Assembly (NCBI RefSeq): GCF_029537375.1
Contig: NZ_CP120679.1
Coordinates: 2,530,001 to 2,594,000, forward strand
Direction: 5' to 3'
Length of the DNA stretch: 64,000 bases
From: Bacillus sp. HSf4
GTDB taxonomy: Bacteria; Bacillota; Bacilli; Bacillales; Bacillaceae
In this document: positions 24,888-34,166 of the stretch, piece by piece
How the letters are laid out: every line of letters begins with the position of its first letter
Position numbering within the stretch: the stretch's first letter is position 1
Position numbers and translations under genes: made by a program
The notes under the pieces: model-generated
Told to the model about the DNA's origin: nothing
Databases searched by the model: none
What the model saw: the letters and a program-made list of their open reading frames with translations, nothing else

Positions 24888-25436
24888 ATGGATTCAGATG
24901 TAGGACATTTAATTAAAAGGCTCCGCAAAGAGAAAAAAATGACATTGAAGGAAGTCTCCGAAAAAACAGGCTTATCGATCAGCTTCATATCCCAGGTAGA
25001 ACGTTCTCTATGTTCCATTACATTGCTTTCCTTACGAAAAATATCTGAAGCTCTCGGGGTCAGTCCCAGTTATTTCTTTCCCGACAATATACAAATTGAC
25101 AAAAACATGATTAGACGAGCTTCTGACAGACAAGTTGAACATAAGACATCCTTTACCTATTCGGATCTATCCGGCAATGTATCGAACCCCTTGTTTGTGC
25201 CCATTTTCGTTACCCTGATGCCTGGTGATAAAAGAGGCATACCTTTTTCTCATGAAGGGCAGGAATTTATTTACGTCATCGAAGGCATGATGACGATCAT
25301 TTTTGATGACGTAGAATACGATCTTTTCCCCGGGGACAGCATCCATATAGAATCAACCAAACCTCACAACTGGTTTAACAAAACAGACAAACCTACGAAT
25401 TTTATATTTGTTAGTGCCGCCCCCTCTCGTGATTGA
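24888..25436 (+). CDS. XRE-family regulator with C-terminal cupin domain
   Basis: This 182-residue DNA-binding protein has an N-terminal helix-turn-helix (residues about 8-62; LKEVSEKTGLSISFISQVER) and a C-terminal cupin (residues about 105-180) with FSHEGQEFIYVIEGMMTI and the second cupin motif LFPGDSIHIESTKPHNWFN. This PuuR-like layout is common in regulators of amino-acid and polyamine catabolism, with the cupin binding the inducer. It is divergent from the brnQ-flavoenzyme operon and is the obvious candidate to control it through the palindromes between them. A GGGGGT ribosome-binding site precedes the ATG. Confidence 0.85.
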   Translation: MDSDVGHLIKRLRKEKKMTLKEVSEKTGLSISFISQVERSLCSITLLSLRKISEALGVSPSYFFPDNIQIDKNMIRRASDRQVEHKTSFTYSDLSGNVSNPLFVPIFVTLMPGDKRGIPFSHEGQEFIYVIEGMMTIIFDDVEYDLFPGDSIHIESTKPHNWFNKTDKPTNFIFVSAAPSRD

Positions 25437-25480
25437 TTCCATATCTCAACAAGTGTCTTACGGGACAAGCAGTGCAAAAT

Positions 25481-25513
25481 AAAGGATCGATTTTTTAAAA
25501 AAATCGATCCTTT
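25481..25513. terminator. Bidirectional terminator between the XRE gene and gmuR-like gene
   Basis: AAAGGATCGATTTTTT / AAAAAATCGATCCTTT forms a near-perfect hairpin with T runs on both strands, between convergent genes. Confidence 0.85.
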
Positions 25514-25553
25514 TGTTATGGCTATGCAAACACTCCTACTCATGCAGTTTTGA

Positions 25554-26267
25554 TCATTTCCGAATATGAACGCTGGAAAACACAAATTTATCATAGCGAT
25601 GTCTTGCAAAAGAATATTCAAACGGCTCCCCCGTATTTAAAAATGCGACCTGTTCGACTTCAAGCACCGGATCGTCGGCAGCGCATTCCAGATATTTGCG
25701 GTCCAGTTCCGTCGGCTTATCCGCCCTGATTTTCCGGTGGGAGCCGGCGATTGTCAATTTCAGCGTTTCCGTGATATGCCGATAAACAGAGCTGTGAAGC
25801 ACATCTTCGTTTAATTCTCGAATCACGTTGGAAGGCATGTATGTTTCTTCAATGACATACGGTTCGCCTTCGACCTTCCGGAGCCTGATGATGTGATACA
25901 CCGGAACGCTCTTTTCGATTGATAATCGATCAGCCACTTCCGGCGACGGAAACTCAACATCAAACTGAATGATGCGGCTTTCGATCTGTTTGTTGGCGAG
26001 AAGTTTTGTCAACCCAAGGTTTTCACGATCCGTCACGCTGACGGGGAGATCCTGAATGGATGATTTCACAATAAAGGTGCCGTGCCCCCGTTTGCGGTAC
26101 AGCATACCTTCTGAAACGAGAATGTCGAGAGCCCTTTTCATCGTCATTCTGCTGCAGGAAAATTCTTTGGCGAGAGAAAGCTCATCAGGTATGGGCTGAT
26201 CGACCGGATAGCATTCCTCCTGAATCCGCCTCCTCATTTCATTTGAAATATATTCGTATTTTCTCAT
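25554..26267 (-). CDS. gmuR: GntR/HutC-family repressor of beta-glucoside PTS operon (GmuR-like)
   Basis: This 237-residue regulator, the same length I recall for B. subtilis GmuR, has an N-terminal winged helix (LAKEFSCSRMTMKRALDILVSEG near residues 33-55, ending GHGTFI) and a C-terminal UTRA effector domain (EETYMPSNVIREL, then EYSFARHRYDKFVF at the end). UTRA proteins of this type bind sugar phosphates such as glucose-6-phosphate or cellobiose-6-phosphate. It follows the phospho-beta-glucosidase gene after a hairpin and appears to have its own TATAAT. It probably represses the gmuBACD-like genes by binding palindromes before gmuB. Confidence 0.8.
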   Translation of the reverse strand: MRKYEYISNEMRRRIQEECYPVDQPIPDELSLAKEFSCSRMTMKRALDILVSEGMLYRKRGHGTFIVKSSIQDLPVSVTDRENLGLTKLLANKQIESRIIQFDVEFPSPEVADRLSIEKSVPVYHIIRLRKVEGEPYVIEETYMPSNVIRELNEDVLHSSVYRHITETLKLTIAGSHRKIRADKPTELDRKYLECAADDPVLEVEQVAFLNTGEPFEYSFARHRYDKFVFSSVHIRK

Positions 26268-26350
26268 GTTTTAACCACCAGTACTAAGGATTCTATTTTT
26301 ATGTTCTGTCCATTCTTTCTTATTATATCTGTTTTAGGCTGGAAATAAAA

Positions 26351-26371
26351 AGATGGCCTAAAAGACCATCT
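26351..26371 (-). terminator. Hairpin after the phospho-beta-glucosidase gene
   Basis: AGATGG / CCATCT with a 9-base loop is followed by TTTTTATTT on the minus strand. It lies before gmuR and may partly uncouple it. Confidence 0.6.
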
Positions 26372-26387
26372 CTTCTAACAGAACCGC

Positions 26388-27803
26388 TTAAAATCCGTTA
26401 TTTTCGCTGACCCGCTTAAACCAGTGGCCGCTCTTTTTAACCGTCCTCTCGCCGTTTTTGTCAAGGTTGACAGACACAAAGCCGTAGCGGTTTTTATAAG
26501 CGTTCGTCCACGACCAGTTGTCCATGAATGTCCACAGGTGGTAGCCCTTTACATTCGAGCCTTCCTGAATGGCTTGATGCACCCATTTTAAATGCTCTCT
26601 AATAAACGCAATCCGGTAGTCGTCATGGATCATGCCGTCTTCGCCAAGAAAACGCTCCTCTCCTTCAACCCCCATTCCGTTCTCGGAAATAAAGCATTCA
26701 ATATTACCGTAGTTGTTTTTGAGATTGATTAAAATATCATAAATACCCTTTTCATAAATCTCCCAGCCGCGGTGGCGGTTCATTTTGCGGCCCGGCATCT
26801 CATAGTTGTCAAAAAAGCGTTCAGGCATAAATGGCGCATCCGGGTGCGGCAGATGTTCTTTTGCTTTGACACGCCTCGGCTGATAATAGTTGACACCAAG
26901 CAGATCGACCGTATTCTCTTTGATCACGTCCAAATCGCCAGGCTTGGTTTCAGGCATGTATCCTTCCTCTTTTAAAATATCTGTTAAGTCTTGCGGAAAC
27001 TCGCCTTTTACGGCCGGATCAAGAAACGACCTGTTGAAGAATGCGTCGGCAATTTCAGATGCTTTAACATCTGCCGGATGACGGCTTCGCGGATAGGATG
27101 GCGTTAAATTTAAAATGATGCCGATTTTTCCGTCCCCGCCAAGATTCCGGTAGGCTTCGACCGCCTTGGCGTTTGACAAAATTTCGTGGTAGGCCACCTG
27201 CACGGCTTTCGCAAAATCCACTTCATTCGGATAATGAAAATCGTATAAATAGCCGCCTTCCGCCGGAACAATCGGCTCATTATGCGTAAACCATTTTTTG
27301 ACCCGGTCCCCGTAAAGGCGGAAGCAGGTTTCCGCGTATGAAACAAAATCGTCGACAACTTTCCGGTTTTCCCAGCCGCCGATTTCCTGAAGCGCAAGCG
27401 GCATATCAAAATGATAAAGGTTGACAAACGGTTCGATGCCTGCCGCAAGCAGCTCGTCGATGACTCGATTGTAAAAGGCCGCCCCTTCCTCGTTCAACAG
27501 ACCTTTTCCTTCAGGAAACAGCCGCGACCATGAAATCGAAAAGCGGAAAGAATTGTGGCCAAGCTCCTTCATCAGCTGAATGTCTTCTCTATAAGTCTCG
27601 TAAAAACGCGACGTTTTTTTTGGCCCCACTCCGTCGAAAAAACGATGGGGTTCTTTTTCATACCAGTGGTCCCAAATATTTTTCCCTTTGCCTCCTTCAT
27701 CGGCCGCCCCTTCGGTTTGAGTGGCTGATGCTGCCGATCCCCACCAGAAGTTTTTTGGAAAACGATATGGAAGTCGCTCTGTCTTTATTTCTGCTTTTGT
27801 CAT
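26388..27803 (-). CDS. gmuD: 6-phospho-beta-glucosidase, glycoside hydrolase family 1 (GmuD-like)
   Basis: This cytoplasmic GH1 enzyme of 471 residues hydrolyses phosphorylated beta-glucosides or beta-mannosides delivered by the PTS encoded beside it. Landmarks are the N-terminal FPKNFWWGSAASATQTEG, FRFSISWSRLFPEG, the acid/base Glu in THNEP (near residue 175), the nucleophile Glu in ISENGMG (near 370), and the closing WTFMDNWSWTNAYKNRYG, in which the Ser-x6-Lys-x-Arg-type residues point to the phosphate-binding subgroup. It is translated from AAAGGAG. The exact sugar (cellobiose, glucomannan oligomers) is inferred from gene order. Confidence 0.88.
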   Translation of the reverse strand: MTKAEIKTERLPYRFPKNFWWGSAASATQTEGAADEGGKGKNIWDHWYEKEPHRFFDGVGPKKTSRFYETYREDIQLMKELGHNSFRFSISWSRLFPEGKGLLNEEGAAFYNRVIDELLAAGIEPFVNLYHFDMPLALQEIGGWENRKVVDDFVSYAETCFRLYGDRVKKWFTHNEPIVPAEGGYLYDFHYPNEVDFAKAVQVAYHEILSNAKAVEAYRNLGGDGKIGIILNLTPSYPRSRHPADVKASEIADAFFNRSFLDPAVKGEFPQDLTDILKEEGYMPETKPGDLDVIKENTVDLLGVNYYQPRRVKAKEHLPHPDAPFMPERFFDNYEMPGRKMNRHRGWEIYEKGIYDILINLKNNYGNIECFISENGMGVEGEERFLGEDGMIHDDYRIAFIREHLKWVHQAIQEGSNVKGYHLWTFMDNWSWTNAYKNRYGFVSVNLDKNGERTVKKSGHWFKRVSENNGF

Positions 27804-27818
27804 GTCATCAATCTCCTT

Positions 27819-29135
27819 TTACAACCCTATCGTCGTCTTATTTTGTTCTGAAGCGCTGGTTTCCTGTTCTTTCTTCATATTCATACGGTCGATGAATTTC
27901 AAAAACGGGAACCAGATTAAAAAGACAACGGCTAAATTAAAAATCTGCAGGATGCCGCCGGCGAGCGAATTGGTGGCCATCATGCCGCTGATAAAAATCG
28001 GCACTGTCCAAGGAATCGTGACACCCGTCGGCGGCGGAACGATTCCTGAGGCCATGGCAAAATACGTGATCAGCGTGACGATCATCGGCGAGATGACCCA
28101 CGGAATGAAAATCAGCGGATTCATGACGATCGGCAGGCCGAAAATAATCGGTTCGTTTACATTAAAAATGCCCGGAGCCGCACCAAGCTTCGCCACCTGC
28201 TTCATCTGCTTGCTTCTCATAAACAATAGAATCGCAACGATGACGGCCAGCGTCATCCCGGTGCCTCCCATTCCGACCGTATAAACTTCCATAAACTGTT
28301 TGTTGATGATGTGCGGCACCTCACCTGTTGCCGTGTAGCTGTTTAAATTTTCAATAGATAGCGTATTCCAGATCGGATCCATCACCGAATTGATGATGAT
28401 TTGTCCGTGCAGCCCGAAGAACCACAGCAGCTGCGTAAAAAAGATGGCGACAAGGGTCGGAATGATACCGCTTCCAAGTCCGACAAGCGGCGCCTGAACG
28501 AGAGTGTAGATCAAATCATGCATATTCGTGTTGAACACCTGGGTGATGATGATATTAATGATTAAATAGACCGACAGCGTCATCACCGCCGGAATCAGCG
28601 CGGCAAATGATTTAGAAACCGCCGGCGGGACACCGGAAGGCATTTTAATCGTATAATTTTTCTGGACAAAAAACCTGAATATCTCGGCCGATGTAAAGGC
28701 CGTTATCATGCCGAGGAACATTCCTTTTGCACCGAGCCTGTCAATCGGAATGACATTGGAGACCGTTTCTCCGCCTTCTCCGTTTAAAAAGAACGGCGTA
28801 AGCAATAGGAACGACGCCAAAGCGACGACTCCCCCAAACACCGCCTCGACTTTATAGCTTTTGGATAGATAGTATCCGATCCCGAATACGACAAACACAG
28901 ACATGATGTTGATCGTGGCATTCGGAGCAATGCTTAAAACGGACTGAAAATTTTCAAGCGCTGATTTGCTCATCATTTTATTAAGGAACGGCAAATTCGT
29001 TAATACGACGATAATCGATCCGAAAATCGTGAGCGGAAAAGCCAGCATGAACGCGTCCCTAAGCACGCCTAAATACCGGTTGTTATTCAGCTTCCCGGCA
29101 ATCGGAACGAGAAGATTGCTTAGTTTTTCAAACAT
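27819..29135 (-). CDS. gmuC: PTS EIIC permease, lactose/cellobiose family (GmuC-like)
   Basis: This membrane channel component imports a beta-glucoside with phosphorylation. From the ATG at 29135 (438 residues, with GGGGGAAAC upstream) it begins FEKLSNLLVPIAGKLNNNRYLGVLRDAFM, the usual EIIC start. The frame open to 29216 overlaps the EIIA gene and is not preferred. Some ten hydrophobic helices and the conserved GAAPGIFNVNEPIIFGLPIVMNP motif near residues 310-335 are present. It lies 15 bases before the glucosidase gene. Confidence 0.9.
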   Translation of the reverse strand: MFEKLSNLLVPIAGKLNNNRYLGVLRDAFMLAFPLTIFGSIIVVLTNLPFLNKMMSKSALENFQSVLSIAPNATINIMSVFVVFGIGYYLSKSYKVEAVFGGVVALASFLLLTPFFLNGEGGETVSNVIPIDRLGAKGMFLGMITAFTSAEIFRFFVQKNYTIKMPSGVPPAVSKSFAALIPAVMTLSVYLIINIIITQVFNTNMHDLIYTLVQAPLVGLGSGIIPTLVAIFFTQLLWFFGLHGQIIINSVMDPIWNTLSIENLNSYTATGEVPHIINKQFMEVYTVGMGGTGMTLAVIVAILLFMRSKQMKQVAKLGAAPGIFNVNEPIIFGLPIVMNPLIFIPWVISPMIVTLITYFAMASGIVPPPTGVTIPWTVPIFISGMMATNSLAGGILQIFNLAVVFLIWFPFLKFIDRMNMKKEQETSASEQNKTTIGL

Positions 29136-29172
29136 GGTCGAAGTTTCCCCCTTATCCTTCGCCTTTTGCGGC

Positions 29173-29505
29173 TTATAGTTTTTTCTCTTTGAACAATTCC
29201 AGCAACTCGGAGACAAGTTCCTTCATCGTAAGCGTCGACATGAAATGATCTTCCGCATGCAGCAAAAGTAAAGAAAACTCGTTTTTCTCCCCGCCCGCTT
29301 CCCTTTGGATCATTTGAAAATGAATATCATGGGACTGCCGCAGATCATCCTCGGCCTGCTTGAGCAGCGCCATCGCTTTTTCTGCCCTTCCCTCTCTGTA
29401 TTCCCTGAGGGACTGGATGACTTTGCTGCGGGCGTTTCCGCTGTGGAGAATCAGCTGAAAACAAATTTGTTCGTCTGTTAATTCGGCAAATGTTGTTTTT
29501 TCCAT
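29173..29505 (-). CDS. gmuA: PTS EIIA component, lactose/cellobiose family (GmuA-like)
   Basis: This 110-residue helical phosphocarrier takes phosphate from HPr and passes it to EIIB. The active-site His is in LLLHAEDHFM near residue 80. The ATG at 29505, with GGGGAT at proper distance, is preferred over the TTG at 29514 that overlaps the EIIB stop. The order EIIB-EIIA-EIIC-glucosidase-GntR is that of B. subtilis gmuBACDR rather than licBCAH. Confidence 0.88.
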   Translation of the reverse strand: MEKTTFAELTDEQICFQLILHSGNARSKVIQSLREYREGRAEKAMALLKQAEDDLRQSHDIHFQMIQREAGGEKNEFSLLLLHAEDHFMSTLTMKELVSELLELFKEKKL

Positions 29506-29510
29506 CACTG

Positions 29511-29819
29511 TCAATCCCCGATCAGGCTTAAAGCCTGCTCATATGCTTTTTTTCCGTCAGCCATGCCGTAAGCCATCATATCAACCACATCGACTTGGAT
29601 GCCGTACTTTTCCGCTTCCTTTTGCAACTCGTCTTTCAAAAAGCTCATTTGCGGACCGATTAATACAACGTCGGCTTCTGCCATTTCTTTTTTAGCCTGG
29701 TCTTGTCCAACCGCCCAGATTGTCACTTCATCACCAAGCGATTTCGCGTATTCCTCCATTTTTGTGACAAGGAGGCTTGTTGACATTCCTGAACTGCATG
29801 CCAATAAAATTTTCTTCAT
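29511..29819 (-). CDS. gmuB: PTS EIIB component, lactose/cellobiose family (GmuB-like)
   Basis: This 102-residue cytoplasmic phosphotransfer protein has its phospho-Cys at residue 8 in LLACSSGMSTSLLV; a later GPQMSFLKDEL and DMMAYGMADG are typical of the family. It is the first gene of the operon. AAGGAAGGAGATCATC precedes the ATG, with a cre-like site and a promoter 20-70 bases upstream. Confidence 0.9.
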   Translation of the reverse strand: MKKILLACSSGMSTSLLVTKMEEYAKSLGDEVTIWAVGQDQAKKEMAEADVVLIGPQMSFLKDELQKEAEKYGIQVDVVDMMAYGMADGKKAYEQALSLIGD

Positions 29820-29838
29820 GATGATCTCCTTCCTTTAT

Positions 29839-29852
29839 TAAAAGCGCTTTCA
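29839..29852 (-). promoter_or_regulatory. cre-like site upstream of gmuB
   Basis: TGAAAGCGCTTTTA on the minus strand matches 13 of 14 consensus positions of a CcpA site. It lies between the -10 and the start codon, a common position for roadblock repression. Confidence 0.6.
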
Positions 29853-29861
29853 CATACTATT

Positions 29862-29917
29862 ATTATATCGTTTTATTTTTAAATGTCTATACATTTAAAA
29901 ATAAATGTTTGTATTTA
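29862..29917 (-). promoter_or_regulatory. Promoter and operator-like palindromes of the gmu-like operon
   Basis: The minus strand has TATAAT (29867-29862) and TAGACA as -35 with 16 bases between. A palindrome AAATGT-CTAT-ACATTT (29881-29896) overlaps the -35. A related imperfect AAATGTTTGTATTT lies at 29902-29915. These are the likely binding sites of the GmuR-like repressor. Confidence 0.55.
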
Positions 29918-29929
29918 TTTTGTCATATC

Positions 29930-29962
29930 AAAAAGCCCCTCTCTTTCTGAGAGGAGCTTTTT
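29930..29962 (-). terminator. Terminator of the alkaline phosphatase gene
   Basis: AAAAGC-CCTCTC / GAGAGG-GCTTTT forms a stem with one bulge, followed by Ts on the minus strand. Confidence 0.75.
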
Positions 29963-29966
29963 CCGG

Positions 29967-31625
29967 CTATCGGGTATGCTTTTTAAAGAGCTTGACGGCT
30001 TCTTCCGGCACATAGAATGTTCCATTGCTTTCGACGATGACGCTGTCCAATTCATATTCTTTTCCTTTGATCTTGATGATGTTTTTGTTGACCGGCATTT
30101 CTGCTTTGGTGTTTTTGCGGGATGCGACCAGCACCGGGTTTTCCGGATCTTTTTTGTCGATGGTCACGCTGGCTCCCGCTTTCTTAAACGCCTGTTCGGC
30201 TTCAATAAACAATTTTTTCGTTAATTTGTTTAAGTTAAAGCCCATGGCCTTTGCCATCGTTTTCGCGATGTCGGTATTATCAACGAGCCCTTCAGGCTTT
30301 TTCGGACCGTACGAATACAGGAAGACGTCTTCCCCGGTATGACCGCCCGTTGTGAAGCCGATGTTCGCCCGGTTTGCCAGCATCTTTTTAAAGACGTCGG
30401 CTGCTTCTTCCTTGTTTTTGACACCTTGCAGCTTTTCCTTCTCAGAAGCCGTTAAATTGTCGAGGCCATACAGCCCGGCTGCTTCTTCGATATTTGATAA
30501 ATCATCTTTCAGCTTTCCTGTTGCACCTTCGAGCGTCATTTTGGCTTTTTTCAGCGGATCAATATAGGCGGAAACCGGTGTTTTGTCATAGCCTTTTGTC
30601 GTATTGCTGTTCCCGATTGAAATGCCGCTGTTGCCATGGTCGGTGACGGCGATGACCATCGTGTTTTTGTCTTTCTTGGCAAAATTCAAGGCTTCTTTGA
30701 CCGCGTCATCAAATGCCAGGACATCGCTGATGATGCCGATCGGATCATTTTGATGCGCCGCCCAGTCCGGCTTGCTGCCTTCAACGAATAAGAAGAAACC
30801 GTCTTTATCCTTGGACAGCGTCTGAATCGATTTTTTCGTCATCTCGGCCAGTGTCGGCTGATCGGGATTTGTGATGCTGCGATCCATATCATATGCCAGA
30901 TCGCGCTCGGCAAAAGCTCCCCAGATTTTTTTCGATTTTGACTTGACCAGATCTTGTTTTGTTTCCACAAAGTCGTATTTTTTGTCATGAATCACGCTGA
31001 CAAGATCTTCATTGTCCTTGCGGCTCTTTTCACGATTACCCGGCTTTAGCGATTCTTTTCCGCCGCCGAGAACGACATCGATGTTTTGATAAACCTGCTG
31101 TTCGCCCAGCACTTCAAAATTGTTTCGGTTCAAATGGTGCGCGGAATAAGAGGCAGGTGTCGCATGCTGAATTTCTGATGTCGCGACAATTCCGGTTGCT
31201 CTGCCTGTCTGTTTCGCTCCCTCGAGGACATTTGCCACAGGGCGGTAATGGTCTTTCTCACTGACGGGCTCTGCACCAGGCGAATTGACGACTGAAGGCA
31301 GTACACCGACATAGGAAGAATTTGATTTCCTCCCGGTTGCCATCGCCGTTCCAGCCGGTGCTGAATCTGTGATCGCCGATTCAGCGGAAAACGTTCTGAC
31401 ACCGCCGGTGACGATTTGATCCAGCGCTAAAGGCTCGCCTTTATACCAGCGCGCCAAAGTCGTCGCCGTTGAGCTTGTTCCGTCCATGACCATCATGATG
31501 ACGTTTTTTGCTTTCGGTTCCTTTTTTTTCGCTGTCTCCATTGCCGCGCTGCCCGTTCCAGCTGAACCTAATGCGACAGCGCCCGCCAATGTAAAGCCGA
31601 TGATTCTGTTGCGCAAAAAACCCAT
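29967..31625 (-). CDS. Secreted alkaline phosphatase (PhoA superfamily)
   Basis: This exported phosphomonoesterase is 552 residues from the ATG at 31625, which has the strong site GGAGGGGG; an ATG 36 bases earlier lacks one. A signal peptide (RNRIIGFTLAGAVALGSAGT, cleavage near GSAA) is followed by NVIMMVMDG (metal site), the nucleophile Ser88 in TDSAPAGTAMATG, VEGSKPDWAAHQND, VTDHGNSG and a His in TTGGHTGEDVFLYS. About 100 extra C-terminal residues form a copper-amine-oxidase-like or stalk-like tail. Upstream TTACAT, TTAATA and TTAACA elements could be PhoP boxes, so phosphate starvation control is plausible but unproven. Confidence 0.88.
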   Translation of the reverse strand: MGFLRNRIIGFTLAGAVALGSAGTGSAAMETAKKKEPKAKNVIMMVMDGTSSTATTLARWYKGEPLALDQIVTGGVRTFSAESAITDSAPAGTAMATGRKSNSSYVGVLPSVVNSPGAEPVSEKDHYRPVANVLEGAKQTGRATGIVATSEIQHATPASYSAHHLNRNNFEVLGEQQVYQNIDVVLGGGKESLKPGNREKSRKDNEDLVSVIHDKKYDFVETKQDLVKSKSKKIWGAFAERDLAYDMDRSITNPDQPTLAEMTKKSIQTLSKDKDGFFLFVEGSKPDWAAHQNDPIGIISDVLAFDDAVKEALNFAKKDKNTMVIAVTDHGNSGISIGNSNTTKGYDKTPVSAYIDPLKKAKMTLEGATGKLKDDLSNIEEAAGLYGLDNLTASEKEKLQGVKNKEEAADVFKKMLANRANIGFTTGGHTGEDVFLYSYGPKKPEGLVDNTDIAKTMAKAMGFNLNKLTKKLFIEAEQAFKKAGASVTIDKKDPENPVLVASRKNTKAEMPVNKNIIKIKGKEYELDSVIVESNGTFYVPEEAVKLFKKHTR

Positions 31626-31738
31626 TATGTACCCCCTCCAAAGCTGTTGATTTGTTGACACCCCTTACTTTATCACCGCAATGTTAACAGGGTTTTTTCT
31701 GTCTATTAATCTTATGTAATGATTGTTGTCTTATGATG

Positions 31739-31763
31739 AAAAGAAGGCCTTTCGCCTTCTTTT
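31739..31763 (-). terminator. Terminator of gdh
   Basis: AAAAGAAGGC / GCCTTCTTTT with a 5-base loop, T-rich on both strands. Confidence 0.8.
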
Positions 31764-31766
31764 TCA

Positions 31767-32567
<801 letters not shown>

Positions 32568-32634
32568 TTATGAATGCTGATGTTTCATATGTTTCCACAT
32601 AACCGCTGAAAGCATGCATTTCCGGAGTCATCAA

Positions 32635-32664
32635 AAAAACCGCAGCCTCTCGGCTGCGGTTTTT
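32635..32664 (-). terminator. Terminator of gndA
   Basis: AAAAACCGCAGCC / GGCTGCGGTTTTT forms a 13-base stem with a 4-base loop. Confidence 0.9.
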
Positions 32665-32670
32665 GCTTGT

Positions 32671-34080
32671 TTATTTCATCCACTCGGTGTGGAAAATGCC
32701 TTCTTTGTCTGTGCGCTCATAAGTATGTGCTCCAAAATAATCGCGCTGCGCCTGGATTAAGTTGGCCGGCAGTGTCGCAGTGCGGTAGCTGTCAAAATAA
32801 GCGAGAGCGCTTGAGAAGCAAGGTACAGGGATTCCCTGTTCAACAGCAAGGGCAATCGTTTTGCGGAGAGCCCCCTGATAGCTTTCAACAATGTCTTTGA
32901 AATAAGGATCAAGCAACAGGTTATCAAGCTCAGGATCACGGTCGTACGCTTCCTTGATTTTTTGCAGGAAGGCCGCACGGATGATGCATCCTCCGCGGAA
33001 GATCATCGCGATGTCACCGTATTTCAAATCCCAGCCGTATTCTTCTGAAGCGGCTTTCATTTGGGCAAAGCCTTGCGCGTAAGAACAGATTTTGCTCATG
33101 AAGAGAGCTTTTCTGACGGCTTCAATCAATTCTTCTTTGTTCTCCGCAACTGTTTTCGCCTCAGGGCCTGCAAGAAGCTTGCTTGCCTTGACGCGCTCGT
33201 CTTTCATCGCGGAAATGAAGCGGGCAAAAACGGACTCGGTAATGATCGGAAGCGGAACGCCAAGATCAAGGGCGCTTTGGCTCGTCCATTTTCCTGTACC
33301 TTTTTGGCCGGCTTTGTCCAAAATCACATCAACAAGCGGCTTGCCGGTTTCATCATCTTTTTTCGTAAAGATGTCAGCCGTGATTTCGATCAGGTAGCTG
33401 TCAAGCTCTCCCTTGTTCCACTCGGAAAATACCTCGTGAAGCTCATCAGATGACAAGCCGACAAGGTGTTTAAGAATAAAGTAGGATTCAGAAATCAGCT
33501 GCATGTCTCCGTATTCGATGCCGTTATGAACCATTTTCACATAATGGCCGGCTCCGTCCGGACCGATATAAGTCGTACATGGTTCTCCGTCGACTTTTGC
33601 AGAAATCGCTTCAAGTATCGGCTTGACAAGCTCATGGGCTTCCTTCTGTCCGCCCGGCATGATGGACGGGCCTTTCAAGGCGCCTTCTTCACCGCCGGAT
33701 ACGCCGGTACCGATGAAATGAATACCGCTTTCGGCAAGCTCTTTGTTTCTTCTTTGCGTATCTTTATAATATGTATTTCCGCCGTCAATCAAAATATCGC
33801 CTTTCTCAAGATGAGGCAGAAGTGATTGAATGGTAGCATCAGTCGGTGTTCCGGCTTTGACCATCAGGAGGATTTTGCGCGGCTTTTCAAGAGATTCAAC
33901 GAATTCTTCTATGCTGTATGTGCCGACAACCTGTTTTCCCTCTGCTTCTTTGAGAAATTCGTCGGTTTTCTCGCTTGATCTGTTGTATACAGAAACCGAA
34001 AACCCGCGGCTCTCAATATTTAAAGCGAGGTTTTTTCCCATTACTGCTAAACCAACTACACCAATTTGTTGTTTTGCCAT
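32671..34080 (-). CDS. gndA: 6-phosphogluconate dehydrogenase, NADP-dependent
   Basis: This decarboxylates 6-phosphogluconate to ribulose-5-phosphate with NADPH formation, the third step of the oxidative pentose phosphate pathway. From the ATG at 34080 (GAAGGGA upstream) it is 469 residues, the normal length; the 10-codon open extension to 34110 is not needed. Motifs are [24 protein letters not shown] (Arg/Ser for NADP), [48 protein letters not shown] and the C-terminal [15 protein letters not shown]. It partners zwf and stands where yqjI does in B. subtilis. Confidence 0.95.
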   Translation of the reverse strand: MAKQQIGVVGLAVMGKNLALNIESRGFSVSVYNRSSEKTDEFLKEAEGKQVVGTYSIEEFVESLEKPRKILLMVKAGTPTDATIQSLLPHLEKGDILIDGGNTYYKDTQRRNKELAESGIHFIGTGVSGGEEGALKGPSIMPGGQKEAHELVKPILEAISAKVDGEPCTTYIGPDGAGHYVKMVHNGIEYGDMQLISESYFILKHLVGLSSDELHEVFSEWNKGELDSYLIEITADIFTKKDDETGKPLVDVILDKAGQKGTGKWTSQSALDLGVPLPIITESVFARFISAMKDERVKASKLLAGPEAKTVAENKEELIEAVRKALFMSKICSYAQGFAQMKAASEEYGWDLKYGDIAMIFRGGCIIRAAFLQKIKEAYDRDPELDNLLLDPYFKDIVESYQGALRKTIALAVEQGIPVPCFSSALAYFDSYRTATLPANLIQAQRDYFGAHTYERTDKEGIFHTEWMK

Positions 34081-34166
34081 GTCTAACGTCCCTTCTAAAG
34101 CGTTTAGCATTATAGTTTAATTTTTATTTAAATTGAAATTACCACACTTTGACCCATCTTTTCAAG

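Noticed and set aside
34080-34110. cre-like sequence (TAAACGCTTTAG) upstream of gndA
   Set aside because: The central CG is out of register with the rest of the cre consensus.
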